Below, piece by piece: positions 41,456 to 53,200 of a DNA stretch of 64,000 nt. Source of the DNA: Acanthochlamys bracteata (lineage: Eukaryota; Streptophyta; Magnoliopsida; Pandanales; Velloziaceae); assembly GCA_019914995.1 (NCBI GenBank), contig CM034141.1, positions 6,550,001 through 6,614,000 on the forward strand. Reading direction: 5' to 3'. A program made the translations under genes and the position numbers. Numbering within the stretch: the stretch's first letter is position 1; each line of letters starts with the position of its first letter. The notes beneath the pieces were generated by a model, which saw only the letters and a list, made by a program, of their open reading frames with translations, made no database searches and had not been told where the DNA came from.

Positions 41456-42530
41456 TCATTCAGTCATCACAGGCTTGTTCTCATTTGCTTTAGGCTTCTG
41501 TTCCTTGGGCCTCTGCTCTTCAGGCTTCCTACATCACACAACCAAGCCACAATGAGAAATGATATCGTATTGAAAAAACTTACCAAACATTTATAAGCAA
41601 ATCAACTTTTTAAAAGAGTTTTTTTTTTAGATACAGCACTTGAATCCTTCGGTGGAGTTTGGAAGTAAAAAATTCATTCTTATGTCCACCATAGTAAAGT
41701 TATTGCCCGACTCCAACCTAAACTATGGTATGTACCTTCAACTGCATCGTGTAGCTCTAGAAAATGGAGTAAATCACAGGCAACATCAAGGCAAATTAGA
41801 TTGAACAATAAAAAGTTGAGGCAAGAGATACAACATATTCAGAAGAACGAGATTCACAAATTGAAGAAAAGCTCGAGCTAAAGTATATCAAAACCAACAG
41901 CAGAACATGAAGGGAGCAACAAGTCATGTCGATTATATAATCAAACACTCTAAAAGCTGTAGTACCAATATCCACGAGCTCGAATTGATAATACTACTTT
42001 TTACAGGTTACCAAAGTCAAATAAACAACAGAACAAAGAACTCATCCACATAAACAACAGAGAACAATATTTACGAAATAGTTTATAAGGATTACTCCAT
42101 TTGCTTGCTTCTATCCTAAACATGTTCCCTTACACATTAACTTAGCAATTCCATTACCTCGTGTTCACATATAACAGTCTACAGCAGTTATTAGCACAAA
42201 AATTTCACCATAAAACAAACCAATAATCATCAACCTACTTCTAAAATCCAGAAACAAAAAATCATCAAGCCTCAGATACCGACCTTAACGTTTAAATCCA
42301 TGGACACGTAACTCGGGTGCTTCGAGGCACAGAAACTCATCAGCAAATCATTCATCAATCAACCACTGAATAAAGCTCTCGATTGCACAAAAACAAAACA
42401 AACACAACAACAACAACAACAACAACAACGACAACAATAAAAAGAACGTGATTAATTACCTCTTGTCAGCAGCGCCGCCCTTCTGGCTGAGGAAGGAACG
42501 GAAGAGAGGGGAGTTCACGTCGTAGATCAT
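41456..42530 (-). CDS. Small two-exon gene for a 47-residue charged protein
   Basis: Exon 1 is 42460-42530 and exon 2 is 41456-41528, with a GTAATT donor and a GTGATGTAG acceptor. They join inside an arginine codon to give 47 residues followed by TGA. The protein begins MIYDVNSPLFRSFLSQKGG and continues with a very charged, proline-containing tail (KRKPEEQRPKEQKPKANEN) ending KPVMTE. There is no signal peptide or membrane segment. The leader is CT-rich and the start is the first ATG after it. I recall similar very short proteins starting MIYDVNSPLFRSFLSQKGG in other plants, without an assigned function; that is memory, not a search. The clean splice junction, the Lys/Glu/Pro composition and the recalled conservation make a chance frame unlikely. 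The function is unknown. Confidence 0.75.
42405..42429. repeat. (CAA)n microsatellite beside a splice donor
   Basis: A trinucleotide run inside the intron of the 47-residue-protein gene, about 30 bp downstream of its donor. On the transcribed strand it reads TTG repeats. Confidence 0.9.
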
Positions 42531-43132
42531 TCTCTCTCTTTCTCTCCTGTTTCAGTTTGGATTTCTTTCTTCTGTCGAATTGAAAATAAACCGATGGAGA
42601 ATTGTTTTTTCAGAAAGGATTGTACAGACAAGCTTAGAGAAGTAGGGGGAGGCCATACCCTAGACAGAACTACAAGGTTCTAGATCGGCCCACAACTCAT
42701 ATAACCTGGCCCATTAAGGCTTTTCTTTTCTTAGTTTTTTTCTTTTTCGTAGGTTGTCGTCGTCGTTGTTGTTACAGAGAAGAAGACCACCGTCAATAAA
42801 AACCCCAATATTTCACTTGTTTTGGAGGAAGGAGAATATGTAGCAATCCATTGTTCAAATTAAATACTCATTGTACATTAACACAGGGCTGAAGAATTAC
42901 CGAAGCCAAATGAATCACCACCCTCCAATGCATCCAGAGATTATCCGAACAGAGGATACAGCGTCTCAAAAACGTTTCTATCACTGAATAAATTGCAATG
43001 TGCATGCGTTAACCTACTACATTTCCCAGTTAGATCGGATATTGAAATTGATATTTCATATAACCGGTCAAGAGGAGCAGTGTACGACAATCAATAGCTA
43101 GCACTTTGTACACTAACATCTTTGGGAAGGTT
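42531..43132. other. Intergenic region between the small gene and FHA2
   Basis: Contains the CT-rich leader and promoter of the minus-strand small gene, then the 3' region of the minus-strand FHA2 gene. No other feature was found. Confidence 0.55.
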
Positions 43133-46100
43133 CTACGATAACAGGGACACTAGAGAGACGAATTCCTGAGTGACCTTCCCCTTCGACCTGATGTTGATCA
43201 CAAAGTGCTCTGGGTACTTTCTCAAAAGTGTTAGTAGGCCAAACCAAGGCCTTCCCTTGGTCTCATTTGGTGGCCAGTCTTCAGAAGTCATGTATCTTCT
43301 TATTCTGCTATGATGCCATACATTGCCATAGTGGTCCATAAGCTGCATACATATAGACAAAAGAAATCTCTTATATGTTGTCTTAAGAAACTTAAGTCAG
43401 GAGCAAATGTGCAGTTCTGCTAAGGTATCAAGACGATATACAACATTGTGGGAGTATCAACTTATGATACTCATCTTGTGGCAGATATGCCAGAGACTGC
43501 ATCTACAGTAAGGATGGCGGTTGAGGAAAAAAAGAATTTAAAAAAAATTCTCCGAGCAGACCAACAGCCTAAAGATGTTATTAAATTGCACAGGAACAAG
43601 TAATCTGGAATCAAACGATAATGTGATTTAAGTAAATGATATAATGCAACTATGCAAGGACTCATCTGAAATAGAATTCAACCCACAAGATATTGCACAA
43701 GAAAGAATACTGGAAATGACAGAGCTTCACCAGCCTACTAGGTAGTCATGGATTGTAGACACCTAGCTAACCTGATAATTAGTTTATGTCAGGTTTCTTC
43801 TTGGAACATATATCTAAAGATTGCTACTATTGTTTAGCTGACAGAACAAAGTAGCATAAAAAGCCAAAGGCGAACTTCTTGGACAAGAATGAATGATGAC
43901 TTAGAAAGAACAGCTTGATTCAATCAGCAGACAGCAATACATTCTTGAAACAAACTCTTGCAGATGAATCTCTGATTTGTTTACAGGCTAAATCATTTAG
44001 TCCTTCTTACATAATGATGCATACTTCATGGGGTAATATGTAGGAAAATTTGAAGGAAAGGGATAGAGGCACTCCAATCCTTATGCACACTCCAAGGCAC
44101 TACATAGCCGTTTGTGGCCGTAGAGACCTTCAAATTCAATCTCTACCGTTGGATATGAAGAACTACGAGTCTTTAACATATTGACAAAATTTCATCCCGA
44201 TCGGACTACGAATAGACCTTCATCCGGTCACTTGATCAAAATAACTAAAAAAGGAGATATATATATTTTGTTAACTTTTACTATTTGTGTTATCATTATC
44301 AAGTGACCGGATGAAGATCTATTCGTAGTCCGATCGGGATGAAATTTTGTTAGTATGTTAACGACTCGTAGTTCTTCATATCCAACAGTAGAGATTGGAT
44401 TTGGAGGTCTCTACGGCCATGGAGTGCGCTGGAGTGTGCATAAGGGTTGAAGTGCCCCTATCCCTTTCCAAATTTGAAAGTAGTTTCAGGGTTAGCAGTC
44501 CACTAACAAGGCCTGTCTATTTCAATTTAGTCTATCCGTGCTACCCGATCCAAGCGTGACCAGCTCCAAGTATGAAAAAAAACAAATAGTTTCTCCTGAT
44601 ATTACTTCACATCAACACAATAAATCCAGAATTATTATGTATAACAAGCAAGAATTGTGAAGATAACCATTCCACATAAGCAGGAACACCAACATGTTAC
44701 TACCTCTGCATGAAGTTTTTCCATAGACATCCACTCTCCTGGACCGCAAAGATCAGATAGAACAGTGGCTACAGATGAGACAACATCCTTTTCTTCTAGT
44801 TGCAGTAGTTGTTGATCATCTGCTTGTCTGTCAGCCCTTGATCTAGTCTCAGCCTTCTTTTCTGTAGACAATCCCAAGAAAAATTAGCATGACATAGAAT
44901 AATCAGAATTTCAGCACTTTCAGAAGATAACTTCCACATCAAAAGTAAACACTTTTTTTGTCTAAAATAATAAAAATGCAATATGCTTAAACAAATCCAA
45001 AAGGAAGCTCGCCTACCAAAAAGATGAAACAAGTGTAGTTCTAACATGGCAGCAATACAAAATTACAACCTTTCTAATGTTGGTTCAGTTATGGAGAAAA
45101 ACCACAAGTTGCAGACAGTTAAGATGAACCTTGCATTGGTAAAGAAAGAAATACACTGACCAAATTCCAGTAACCTCAAAATTGCTTGTAGCACAGAATC
45201 ATAAATTTGTAAGAAGGCCAAAATTTGAGTAAACCAAATACAACTTGTTCATCATTAGCCAGACAAAATATACATGGATAGATTGGAGGAGAAAAACCAA
45301 TGAACTAACCAAACTCCCGCAACATCAATTCACTTGGGAGTTGGGATTCGTTCATGCAAATGAAAGCACGGCAAAACCCCAGACCAAAATCAGTCCAACA
45401 AACACCAAATTCAAGTTATCGCATCAACTAGTCAGATATTAACATTACATGTCAGAATAAAACCTACTAATAGCTATTCAAACAATACACGGTCACTACC
45501 AGGTTATTCCTACTTCTGTTGGAGAAAGAAAAGAAAAGAAAATCACTGCATTTCATCATATCTCGAACGAAAATGCACATACAAATACCAATATCAGCAA
45601 GCAACGTTAACTCTTTTCTTGCACAAGTTTACACAAACACATAGACAGCTACTTATCCATGTACAGAAAAAATAAAAAATAAGAACTTTAAAATTTGCAC
45701 TAACCTGGAGGCACTGCTGCCATGCCCTGGAGCCTCATCCTCTTCTTTCCCGCAGCTTTCTTCACCATTCTCGAACCACTCCTCTCCATTTCACCATCAC
45801 CAGCACCTCCATTCAACCTATAATCATCACCATCTCCTTCAACTCTTTCCCTTTCCCTCTCTTCATCTTCATCTACCGCAACGATTCTCGCCGCTTTCCT
45901 ATAAATCGGGTGCGGCGGCGGCAACACTCTTGGCTGCAAAACAGCAGGAGGATCGAAAATCGATCGAATCGGTAACAAAAAATAGAACTTTTTATCCCCA
46001 ATCTGAAGCAAATCTTGTGAATCAAGCTTGACAGGTGGCGAACCAGGTAAATGAAGCACGCCCTCAACAAAACAACCGTTCTTTCCAAGAACATCTAGAG

Positions 46101-46320
46101 CAAATCTCCGTCGTTGGAAGTCGTAGAAGATTCGAGCGTGCGTTCGTGATATATTCATTCCGCCGCCGAGCGAAGACAGATCAACATCGACCGTTGATTT
46201 CTTCGAGTTACGACCGAGAAGGATCGAGTACGTCTGCATGTAGTACTCGAAATCTTCTCCCTGAAGCTTCGCGAAACCTGCTTCAACTTCTCCGCCGCCA
46301 CCGCCAGCCGGCGAAGCCAT
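43133..46320 (-). CDS. FHA2: FHA-domain transcriptional regulator (FHA2-like)
   Basis: A forkhead-associated (phosphothreonine-binding) nuclear protein related to Arabidopsis FHA2 and tobacco FHA1. Three exons join in frame: 45705-46320, 44704-44861 and 43133-43342, giving 327 residues, close to the roughly 320 of FHA2. The FHA fold covers about residues 32-117: G36-R37 in LLGRNSKK, the SRTHARI phosphopeptide-binding segment at 59-65, and N81-G82. A basic cluster KKAAGKKRMR near residue 190-200 may be a nuclear signal. Exons 2 and 3 give a second conserved region, including LHAELMDHYGNVWHHSRIRRYM and a PWFGLLTLLRKYPEHFVIN segment resembling a small winged helix. Intron 2 (43343-44703) hosts a Mutator-type MITE. 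The gene is head-to-head with the protease-fold gene, with about 595 bp between their start codons. Confidence 0.92.
44046..44478. mobile_element. Mutator-type MITE: long hairpin with exact 9-bp target-site duplication
   Basis: The direct repeat AAATTTGAA occurs at 44046-44054 and 44470-44478. Between them a 415-bp element (44055-44469) starts GGAAAGGGATAGAGGCACT and ends with its inverse (CCCTTTCC at the edge). The inverted arms are each about 180-195 bp and nearly identical over long blocks, such as GTTGGATATGAAGAACTACG and AAAATTTCATCCCGATCGGA. Only about 50 bp of loop lies between them, around 44232-44285. A 9-bp duplication and very long inverted repeats are the hallmarks of Mutator-like elements. 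There is no coding capacity. It lies in FHA2 intron 2, so the primary transcript would contain an extensive stem-loop. Confidence 0.88.
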
Positions 46321-46915
46321 CTGTTTCGATTATCGTAGAAATCGAGAGAGAGAAAAAGAATAGATAATTCTCCTTAATGATAAAAACAGATTAAGAGTAT
46401 TGGTTTCTCACTTTGCAATGTGAGTCCTTTATTATCGATTTTGCTCTATTCAGAAAAGTAGATCGGGTACTAGTTTAGATAATTTTCTTCCTGAAACGGA
46501 GTTGGAATAGATGATTCTGATTCCAGTTGTTTTGGTAAAAATTAATTGGCAAAATATTTAATACTTAGGACTATTAAAATTAAAATTTGCTTGTTAGATT
46601 ATAATATCTGCATATTCTGATTTAAATTTCTTCTGTGAATTTCACTGTTAGACACCTTATTTTGCAAGATAAGGCTCTCAGTTAACGATCAGTCGAAAAA
46701 ATTTAAAGAAGCAAAGTTGAAAAATAATTAATGTTCTTACGAAGTTTTAGCATTAATGTTTTCCTTTGGTTCATGGACGTCTTGTTTCTTTCTTCGACAG
46801 TTCAACACCCTTCTCTCTCTCTAATTCGAACTGAAACATACCGTCCTGGTTCATGTGAACCGAAGCAGAAGCAAACCGGGTTCAATTTCTCCGGCGATGA
46901 TTCATCATTGAATCA
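46321..46915. promoter_or_regulatory. Shared head-to-head promoter region
   Basis: Only 595 bp separates the FHA2 start codon (minus) from the start codon of the protease-fold gene (plus), so both promoters and leaders must lie here. A GA-rich leader is seen on the FHA2 side and a TTCTCTCTCTCT pyrimidine tract on the other side (about 46808-46822). No clear TATA box was found for either gene. Confidence 0.55.
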
Positions 46916-49384
46916 ATGAGAGTTCTTCGAGATAGCAGCAGTTGCTGCTTCTGGGCCGCCGGCGGTGGCGGTAATAATGGGCGATCTGAGAGGGTAAGAT
47001 CGTCAATTTTTTCAAGTAAATCACCGGCAATGGCTTCAATTTGGGAAAACGGAGCAGTTCAGGGAACTGGGTTTCTAATTCATTGGGGATTAATGTTAAC
47101 TACTCATGCTAATATTCCTTCTATGGCTGCTGCTGAGTTAGCTGAGATCCGGCTCGATCATGGTAGAACACATGCTCGCCCTGTTCCACACAGGTATTAA
47201 AAGTAGAAAATTTTCTCCCTGCTGAGTTAGCTGGGATTAGTAAAGTTTGCAACTTTTTTTCGATTGGTGTTGATAGTAACCAGTTTTGTTAGTAGTGACA
47301 AAGATCTGAGCTTTAGCGATTAGTTGAATATTCATCCGAAATTAAATTGGATTTGCTAATTTCTAGTGATTGATTAACTTTTTTGATAAATCTTTTTGGC
47401 CAACTGATCTGTTGTTTTTGTTATTGGTGAAATTCTCACGTTAAGGTAGTTCTTGGCTAACATGATTTGAGGCTTAAATTTTAAGGGTCTGCTTGATAAA
47501 GAATCATGAATCATTGATCCGAAAAAAGAAAGAAAAACCATAATTGCAATGGTTTTGGTAGTAATCTAGCAGTGTCGTCAACCTTTGACTAATGTGTATA
47601 TCTGGTTATCCTTAAATAAGGATATTATTGCTGATCGCGTGCCATAAACCTGATAAAATCAGGCATGTTGTATATTACACGCAGCATGTTTATGGTGAAC
47701 AATTCTCTAGCACAATAGCAATATCTGACACAACTTTGCTTTTGTTTTTGCAAGCTTGTGTATCATGGCCTATGACATTTAATTTAAGAAAGAAATAAGC
47801 AAAACCTTGTTCGAGATCCTTTATAAGTACATAAAATGCTTGGTCAACATTTCTGGAAGTATTAGCACGGCAAGAGTCACAACTTATTCATGAACTGGAT
47901 CTTGTGTGAAAGTAGTTTTACTTGTTTTCATCCTTTCTAAAGGTCTAACAAGTAGCTAATTGTTGCTTCCTTCTACTTATGTCAGATTCTTCATTACAAG
48001 TTCTGTTCTTGATCTCACTTTTGTGGGGCTTGACGTTATGGATGATGACACTTCACAAGGACTTCCGACTCATTACTTGAAAACCTGCTGCAATCCTAGC
48101 TTAGATCTAGGTAGCACGGTTTACTTCTTAGGACATACAGATAGAAAGGACATCAATATCGGGGAGGGGAAGGTCGTCATAGCTACGGACAACCTCATAA
48201 AGCTTACGACAGATGGGGTTACATGGCGTCCTGGATCAGCTGGGTTTGACTTCCAAGGAAATCTGGCATTCATGGTATGTGATCCCATGAAACTGGCCTC
48301 TTCTCCTACAGCAAAATCTTCTTCAGCATCCTCATCTACATCGATGTCTAGTAAGAAGGATACTCCAACGCAATTTGGTATCCCCATTCCTATCATATGT
48401 GATTGGCTGCATCAACACTGGGAAGGTAGTTTGGATGAGGTCAGCAAGCCAAAGTTACCCCTCATGCGCCTGATGTCTACTGGACAAAGGAGTGAGCACT
48501 CCTGCACCTCTTTCACCATGCGTAGAGTATTTAAACCCACCGAGGGAGAGGACGACAACATCTCTTCGTCATCACAGCTAATTTCAAGACCTCAATGCCA
48601 CATTGGCTTGGGTGATACAGCTGAAGCAAACACATGTGGAGAGGAAACACAGCCTGCAAATTTACATTCTAACCATGACCAAGAAATTTCAACGCCAGAG
48701 ATCTATGAATCCCCGAAATTGACTTCTCAGCTGGTTCATAAGGAGTCTACACCAGTCCAGCTCTTGGATATCAAATTCCCTCCCAAGGTGCCTAGGTCTA
48801 TTGTTCTGCCACTTCCCCTCAGACAGATGTTGGACTCGAAGGAGTACAAACCTCAAGATCCTAATATAGAACGATATTTTAAAAAGGATCACAATGCAGG
48901 AGTGCACTCACGCCTCTCTTGTTCTGAAGTAAATGATAGGCCTGTTCCAGATGGTTGTCAAGCAGAGTGTTGCAGTGAAGTACAATCCTGTTCATCCCCC
49001 TTGGAGGTTTCTGAATTAAGAAATGGAGATGGTTTTAGCAGCGGGGAGGAAACAATGTACTCAGCTGAAACAATGGAGAGCAGAAACTATCCAAGTCCCA
49101 AGGAAAATAAACTTCAACAAGTTGGTAGGAGCAAAAGCTGTGTGAATTACAGCAGGTGGTCTTTGACTCAAAGGAACTCAGTAAGCAGCAACAGGACTTT
49201 GAAGAAGCATGATAACTTAGTTCCTGTAAGAAACACGCACTCTCAAGCTGCCGTAACTCCACAAAAGAGCCATGATTACTTTAGCCCAACTGTATCATCC
49301 AGCATGAAGAAGAGAAACAATTTAGGTCAATCAGTGAAACCACGCAACAGTGCTGTTCATAGTTCTCCCCGGTGGATATCCTGA
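46916..49384 (+). CDS. Trypsin-fold (PA clan) protein, probably non-catalytic
   Basis: Two exons, 46916-47193 and 47986-49384, join in frame with GT/AG borders to give 558 residues. Residues about 40-215 look like a PA-clan (trypsin/DegP-like) fold: GTGFLIHWGLMLTTH (50-64) matches the segment holding the catalytic His, D102 in LDLTFVGLD the catalytic Asp region, LGSTVYFLGH a core strand, and WRPGSAGFDFQGNLAFMV (173-190) the segment that normally carries GxSGxP. Here the nucleophile position reads G176-S-A178-G, with Ala where Ser is expected, and the His register is also doubtful (LTTHAN versus LTxxHx). The C-terminal 340 residues are Ser/Pro/Gln-rich and look disordered. I infer a protease-like scaffold rather than an active enzyme. 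The precise family name is not known to me, and its biological role is unassigned. Confidence 0.8.
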
Positions 49385-50282
49385 TGCATTTCTTTTCAAC
49401 TAAAGTCACTCTCATATTCTACCAATTCTTGCATCTCCTTGGTGCATGGATCATTTCTGCTGCATTGCTTGTTGATGTTGTGGGTTGTGACTGCCATTTT
49501 TTGAAATTGTATTATGTGCAGAATGATGAAGGATAAATAAACAAATATAACCCATTCAAACTAGTTGCATGTATTATTTTGAGAGAGAACTGAGTATAAT
49601 GTATAATCATATACTGATTCAACTGAATGCTGGTTAGTAAGCTTTTCTTCAACAAGTTGTCAGTATGGTCGAAGCTATTTCATGCAGCAAATTCTTTGAC
49701 AGTCAGGCATTTTGAGCTTTGGAACTGTATGATATTGTCTCTGAATGCATTGCAGTACCTGGAACAGAAACAAGTTCACCAAGCATAAATTTAGCTGAGA
49801 ACATTTCGCATGTTTCGCAGCTCTGAATTTCGTCTTTATGTCCAAACTTTCAGGAATGTTCAACGGCACACAAGATCACAGGAGCAGAATGCAGACAAAA
49901 ATACAAGATTACCGGAACACTGCTGGCAGGTGAATTTCATAGTTAGAAGTTAAAGCCGGTAAAACAACAAAAGGACTGACAGGGATGATTATGAAATATA
50001 CACTTAACAACAAACAGTTTTCTCCAATAAGGCAGCCCTTTGAAAGAGGCTTGTGATCTTCAGTTCAAATTATTCTTGGTTACAGTACAGAGAAATGGAA
50101 CTGAAACATCAAGACCATTTACAACAAAGAAAAAAATCCAAGCATTGAGTGTCATTGAATGGAACCCATTTATGATGAACAGTGTCTGCTCATGAAAACT
50201 GTACATCCCAGCACTGTGAACAATTTACAAGTGAAATCTTCTTACACGTGGGTGTGAGAAGAAATTCAGATTGGGTAATGGT
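49385..50282. other. Convergent 3' region between protease-fold and CCCH genes
   Basis: The genes end toward each other. The region holds their 3' UTRs and no other coding signal. Confidence 0.55.
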
Positions 50283-53200
50283 TCATCCTTCATCTTCAAC
50301 AATTTCATCACCAGAATTTATTTGCCGAGACTCTGAGATGGAAGGCCTCCTAGACTTTCCTTGGGTAGTTTCAGGAGCCGCTTCAGGTGGTAATGCTTGT
50401 GGAGATGTCCCAGAGGCAGATCCAAGCATACTGTGAACAACTGGGACGTCAGTTGAAGTCGTTGAGAGACTATACGCAAAAGTTCCCAACGGAGTCATCA
50501 TGGGGTGGTTAAATTTACAGTTAGGACCAAACTTGCATATTCCATAGCGAGAATAAAAGAGGCACAAGGGCTCCTCCTGTAACAAAAGCATGCAATGCTA
50601 TTACGGCAAACTGACTTCAAGATTTCAGGTAGTAAACTTCACTGTCAATTAGGCCATCAATATCAAAACTATTACAGCCAGTCAATACATCATACTTCGA
50701 TTCACATGAGCATAAAGCCTGCCGTAATTTACAATCATATCAATCAAAGATATACTCCTGTACCAAAAGTGATTCGTGTTATTCAGATATAAGTGACTTT
50801 AAATGGTGCCACATGTGGATCTAGTCACACGACCATACAGATTTTAAGTACACGTGCAACAACACATGCCCGTGTACTATTTTAAGTTTTAACAATAGAG
50901 CAGTGTAAGTAGCTGATGGAGATAGACCATAAAAGCTCATTTCACGAATGATTGTTATACTATGGTACCATGGATTTTAATTATATGAATAACAGAGGAG
51001 ATGGAAAGGGAAGTCATATAGTCACTAACCGGACGTAAAGGGAGGCCTAATGGACTTAACGCACAGTTTGGAACCGGAATCAGCCTTTCTCTTGGGTGAT
51101 GAAATCTGCAAACTGCACCAAATTTGCAGTCTCCAGTCTTCATATAAAATTGGCATTCAGGTTCCCCAGGCCTCTCAGGAAAGACATTTTCCCTCTGCAA
51201 GGCATACATTCCCATAGGTACAGAACTAGATTTGCTATAAGAAGCAAATATTCCTTGGGCACCAGAACCTGTTTCACTTTGTTGTGAAGAAGTGTAAAGC
51301 TGAGAAGCACCTGGACTTTGTTGCTGGCTTTCAGGAGGTGACACAGATCCGACTTGTCCCTGAAGAGCCATAATAAGTATCAATAATGACACTACATGCA
51401 GTCAGCCTATAAAAAGAACTACTCTGACAAGAGAACAAGGATTATGTCGAAAAGTTCGGCGTCAATGTTCCGTCCCTAAAGAAGGCATCTCCAATATTGG
51501 TACCCTAAACCAAGTTAGATAAAGACCTATTTAAGAGAAGGATGTTGCATTTACTTAAAATAATCTAAATTTAGTGGTGTCCTTTCAGGTATCTAGGATT
51601 CATAAACTTCATTTAGGAGATTCAACTTTTCAAGGCTAGCAAGATATTGTAGATATGACAAATGAAAAATAGATAACCAAGAGAAACAACCATAACACCA
51701 GCACCTTAATCTTGAGCAGCTCTATAAACTTGGTTAAAGCAGATGCAAGGTTGTTGTTGGTGATATTCCCCAAAGGCTTCAACTATAATTAGGTTTCATC
51801 ATCTGATTCTGGTTAAACAAAAGCATGCAGGAAAAGGCAGAGCTTGAGAAGCTCTGTGGAAGTAAAAACATGCATGACTAAAGAATATTTTAATCGTACT
51901 CGAGGAAGTAGATTTGAACTCAAGATAGAGCAGTAACAGCAACATCAAGACTCAAGTTCTTGAGGTCAACATAATCATATCAAATTCCAATATGCAAGAA
52001 TAAAGTTCAGAAATGTGTTTACAGTCCTCCTACGAAGAGAAGCAATACCAAATGACTTACAGGAAATGTGTTCCATTCCGGAACCTGAACCATCCCTTGG
52101 GGAAGTATAAGCTGCGCATAACTAGAAGGTGCTTGCCACCTTGGACTTGTAATAAAAGAAGCTCTTGACATGGGCCAGCTTGTCAATCCACCAGCATAGG
52201 ATTGCTGACCAGGAGTTGTTGGAGTATGTACAGGAGGATAAACAGAACCACGTAAAGTAAGCATCGCATTGGATGGCTGAGGATGATGGAATTTACATGT
52301 ATTCCCGAACTTACACTGTCCAGTCCTTAAATAGTATGCACATTCCTTTTCATTCTAGATCACAGGGAAATAGACACATTAGCTTCATAAGCCCATCACA
52401 TAGCAGCATGTTATATGACTTTCCAGTCACAAGATACAGAAAAACAAATGAATATGAGCACCACAAAATTCTATACAGACATAAGCTTCAATAGGAAAGT
52501 AAAATGGCTCACTGGGCGAAGCGGATAGCCCCAGATATTTAACTGGACTCTGCTAGCAATTGCAGCCTTGTCTTTAGGGTGATGAAATTTGCATGTGGGA
52601 CCAAATTTACAAGTTCCTGTCTTCAGGTAATACTACAGAAAAGATATTTCAATACAAAGTTAGCCTTGTAAAAACCAAAAGTTTAACAGAAAACCTTCCA
52701 GATGATGGACTTGAAAGAGCCATACAATGAGAGAAGCAGCTCGGTAGTTACCTGACACTCAGGTTGGCCTACCCTTTCAGGGTATTCTCCCTTGATCCTT
52801 GCAGCAGCTATGGCCTGCCATTGGCAGCAGTTAATCAAGTGTCAAATCTGATAGACTTTTCAGTAACTATCATCCCAGAAATATGCAAAATTAGGATCTC
52901 ATCCCCAATCTCTGACTAATAGATAAAAGCTAATTTAGAAGTTCCTTTTGCTTTGTTCTGACAAAGCTGGAAATAATTGTAACCAATAAATTCCAAATAG
53001 CTTACAAAAGCTTATGATGTTATACTAACAAAACACAACCACAAGGTCAATACCCAGCCACTTAGTCCAATTCCAGATCTTTTAGATGCATTTAAAAAAA
53101 CATTTACCACCTGGCATTACCATCAGAGCATGGTAAGAGGGGGAATTAGGAAAACCCATACTTGAAATCAAATACAAATAGGCAGAGCTGGTCAGAAACA

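Noticed and set aside
46035-46367. A 110-codon frame opposite the first FHA2 exon
   Set aside because: Shadow of the well-supported FHA-domain frame on the other strand.
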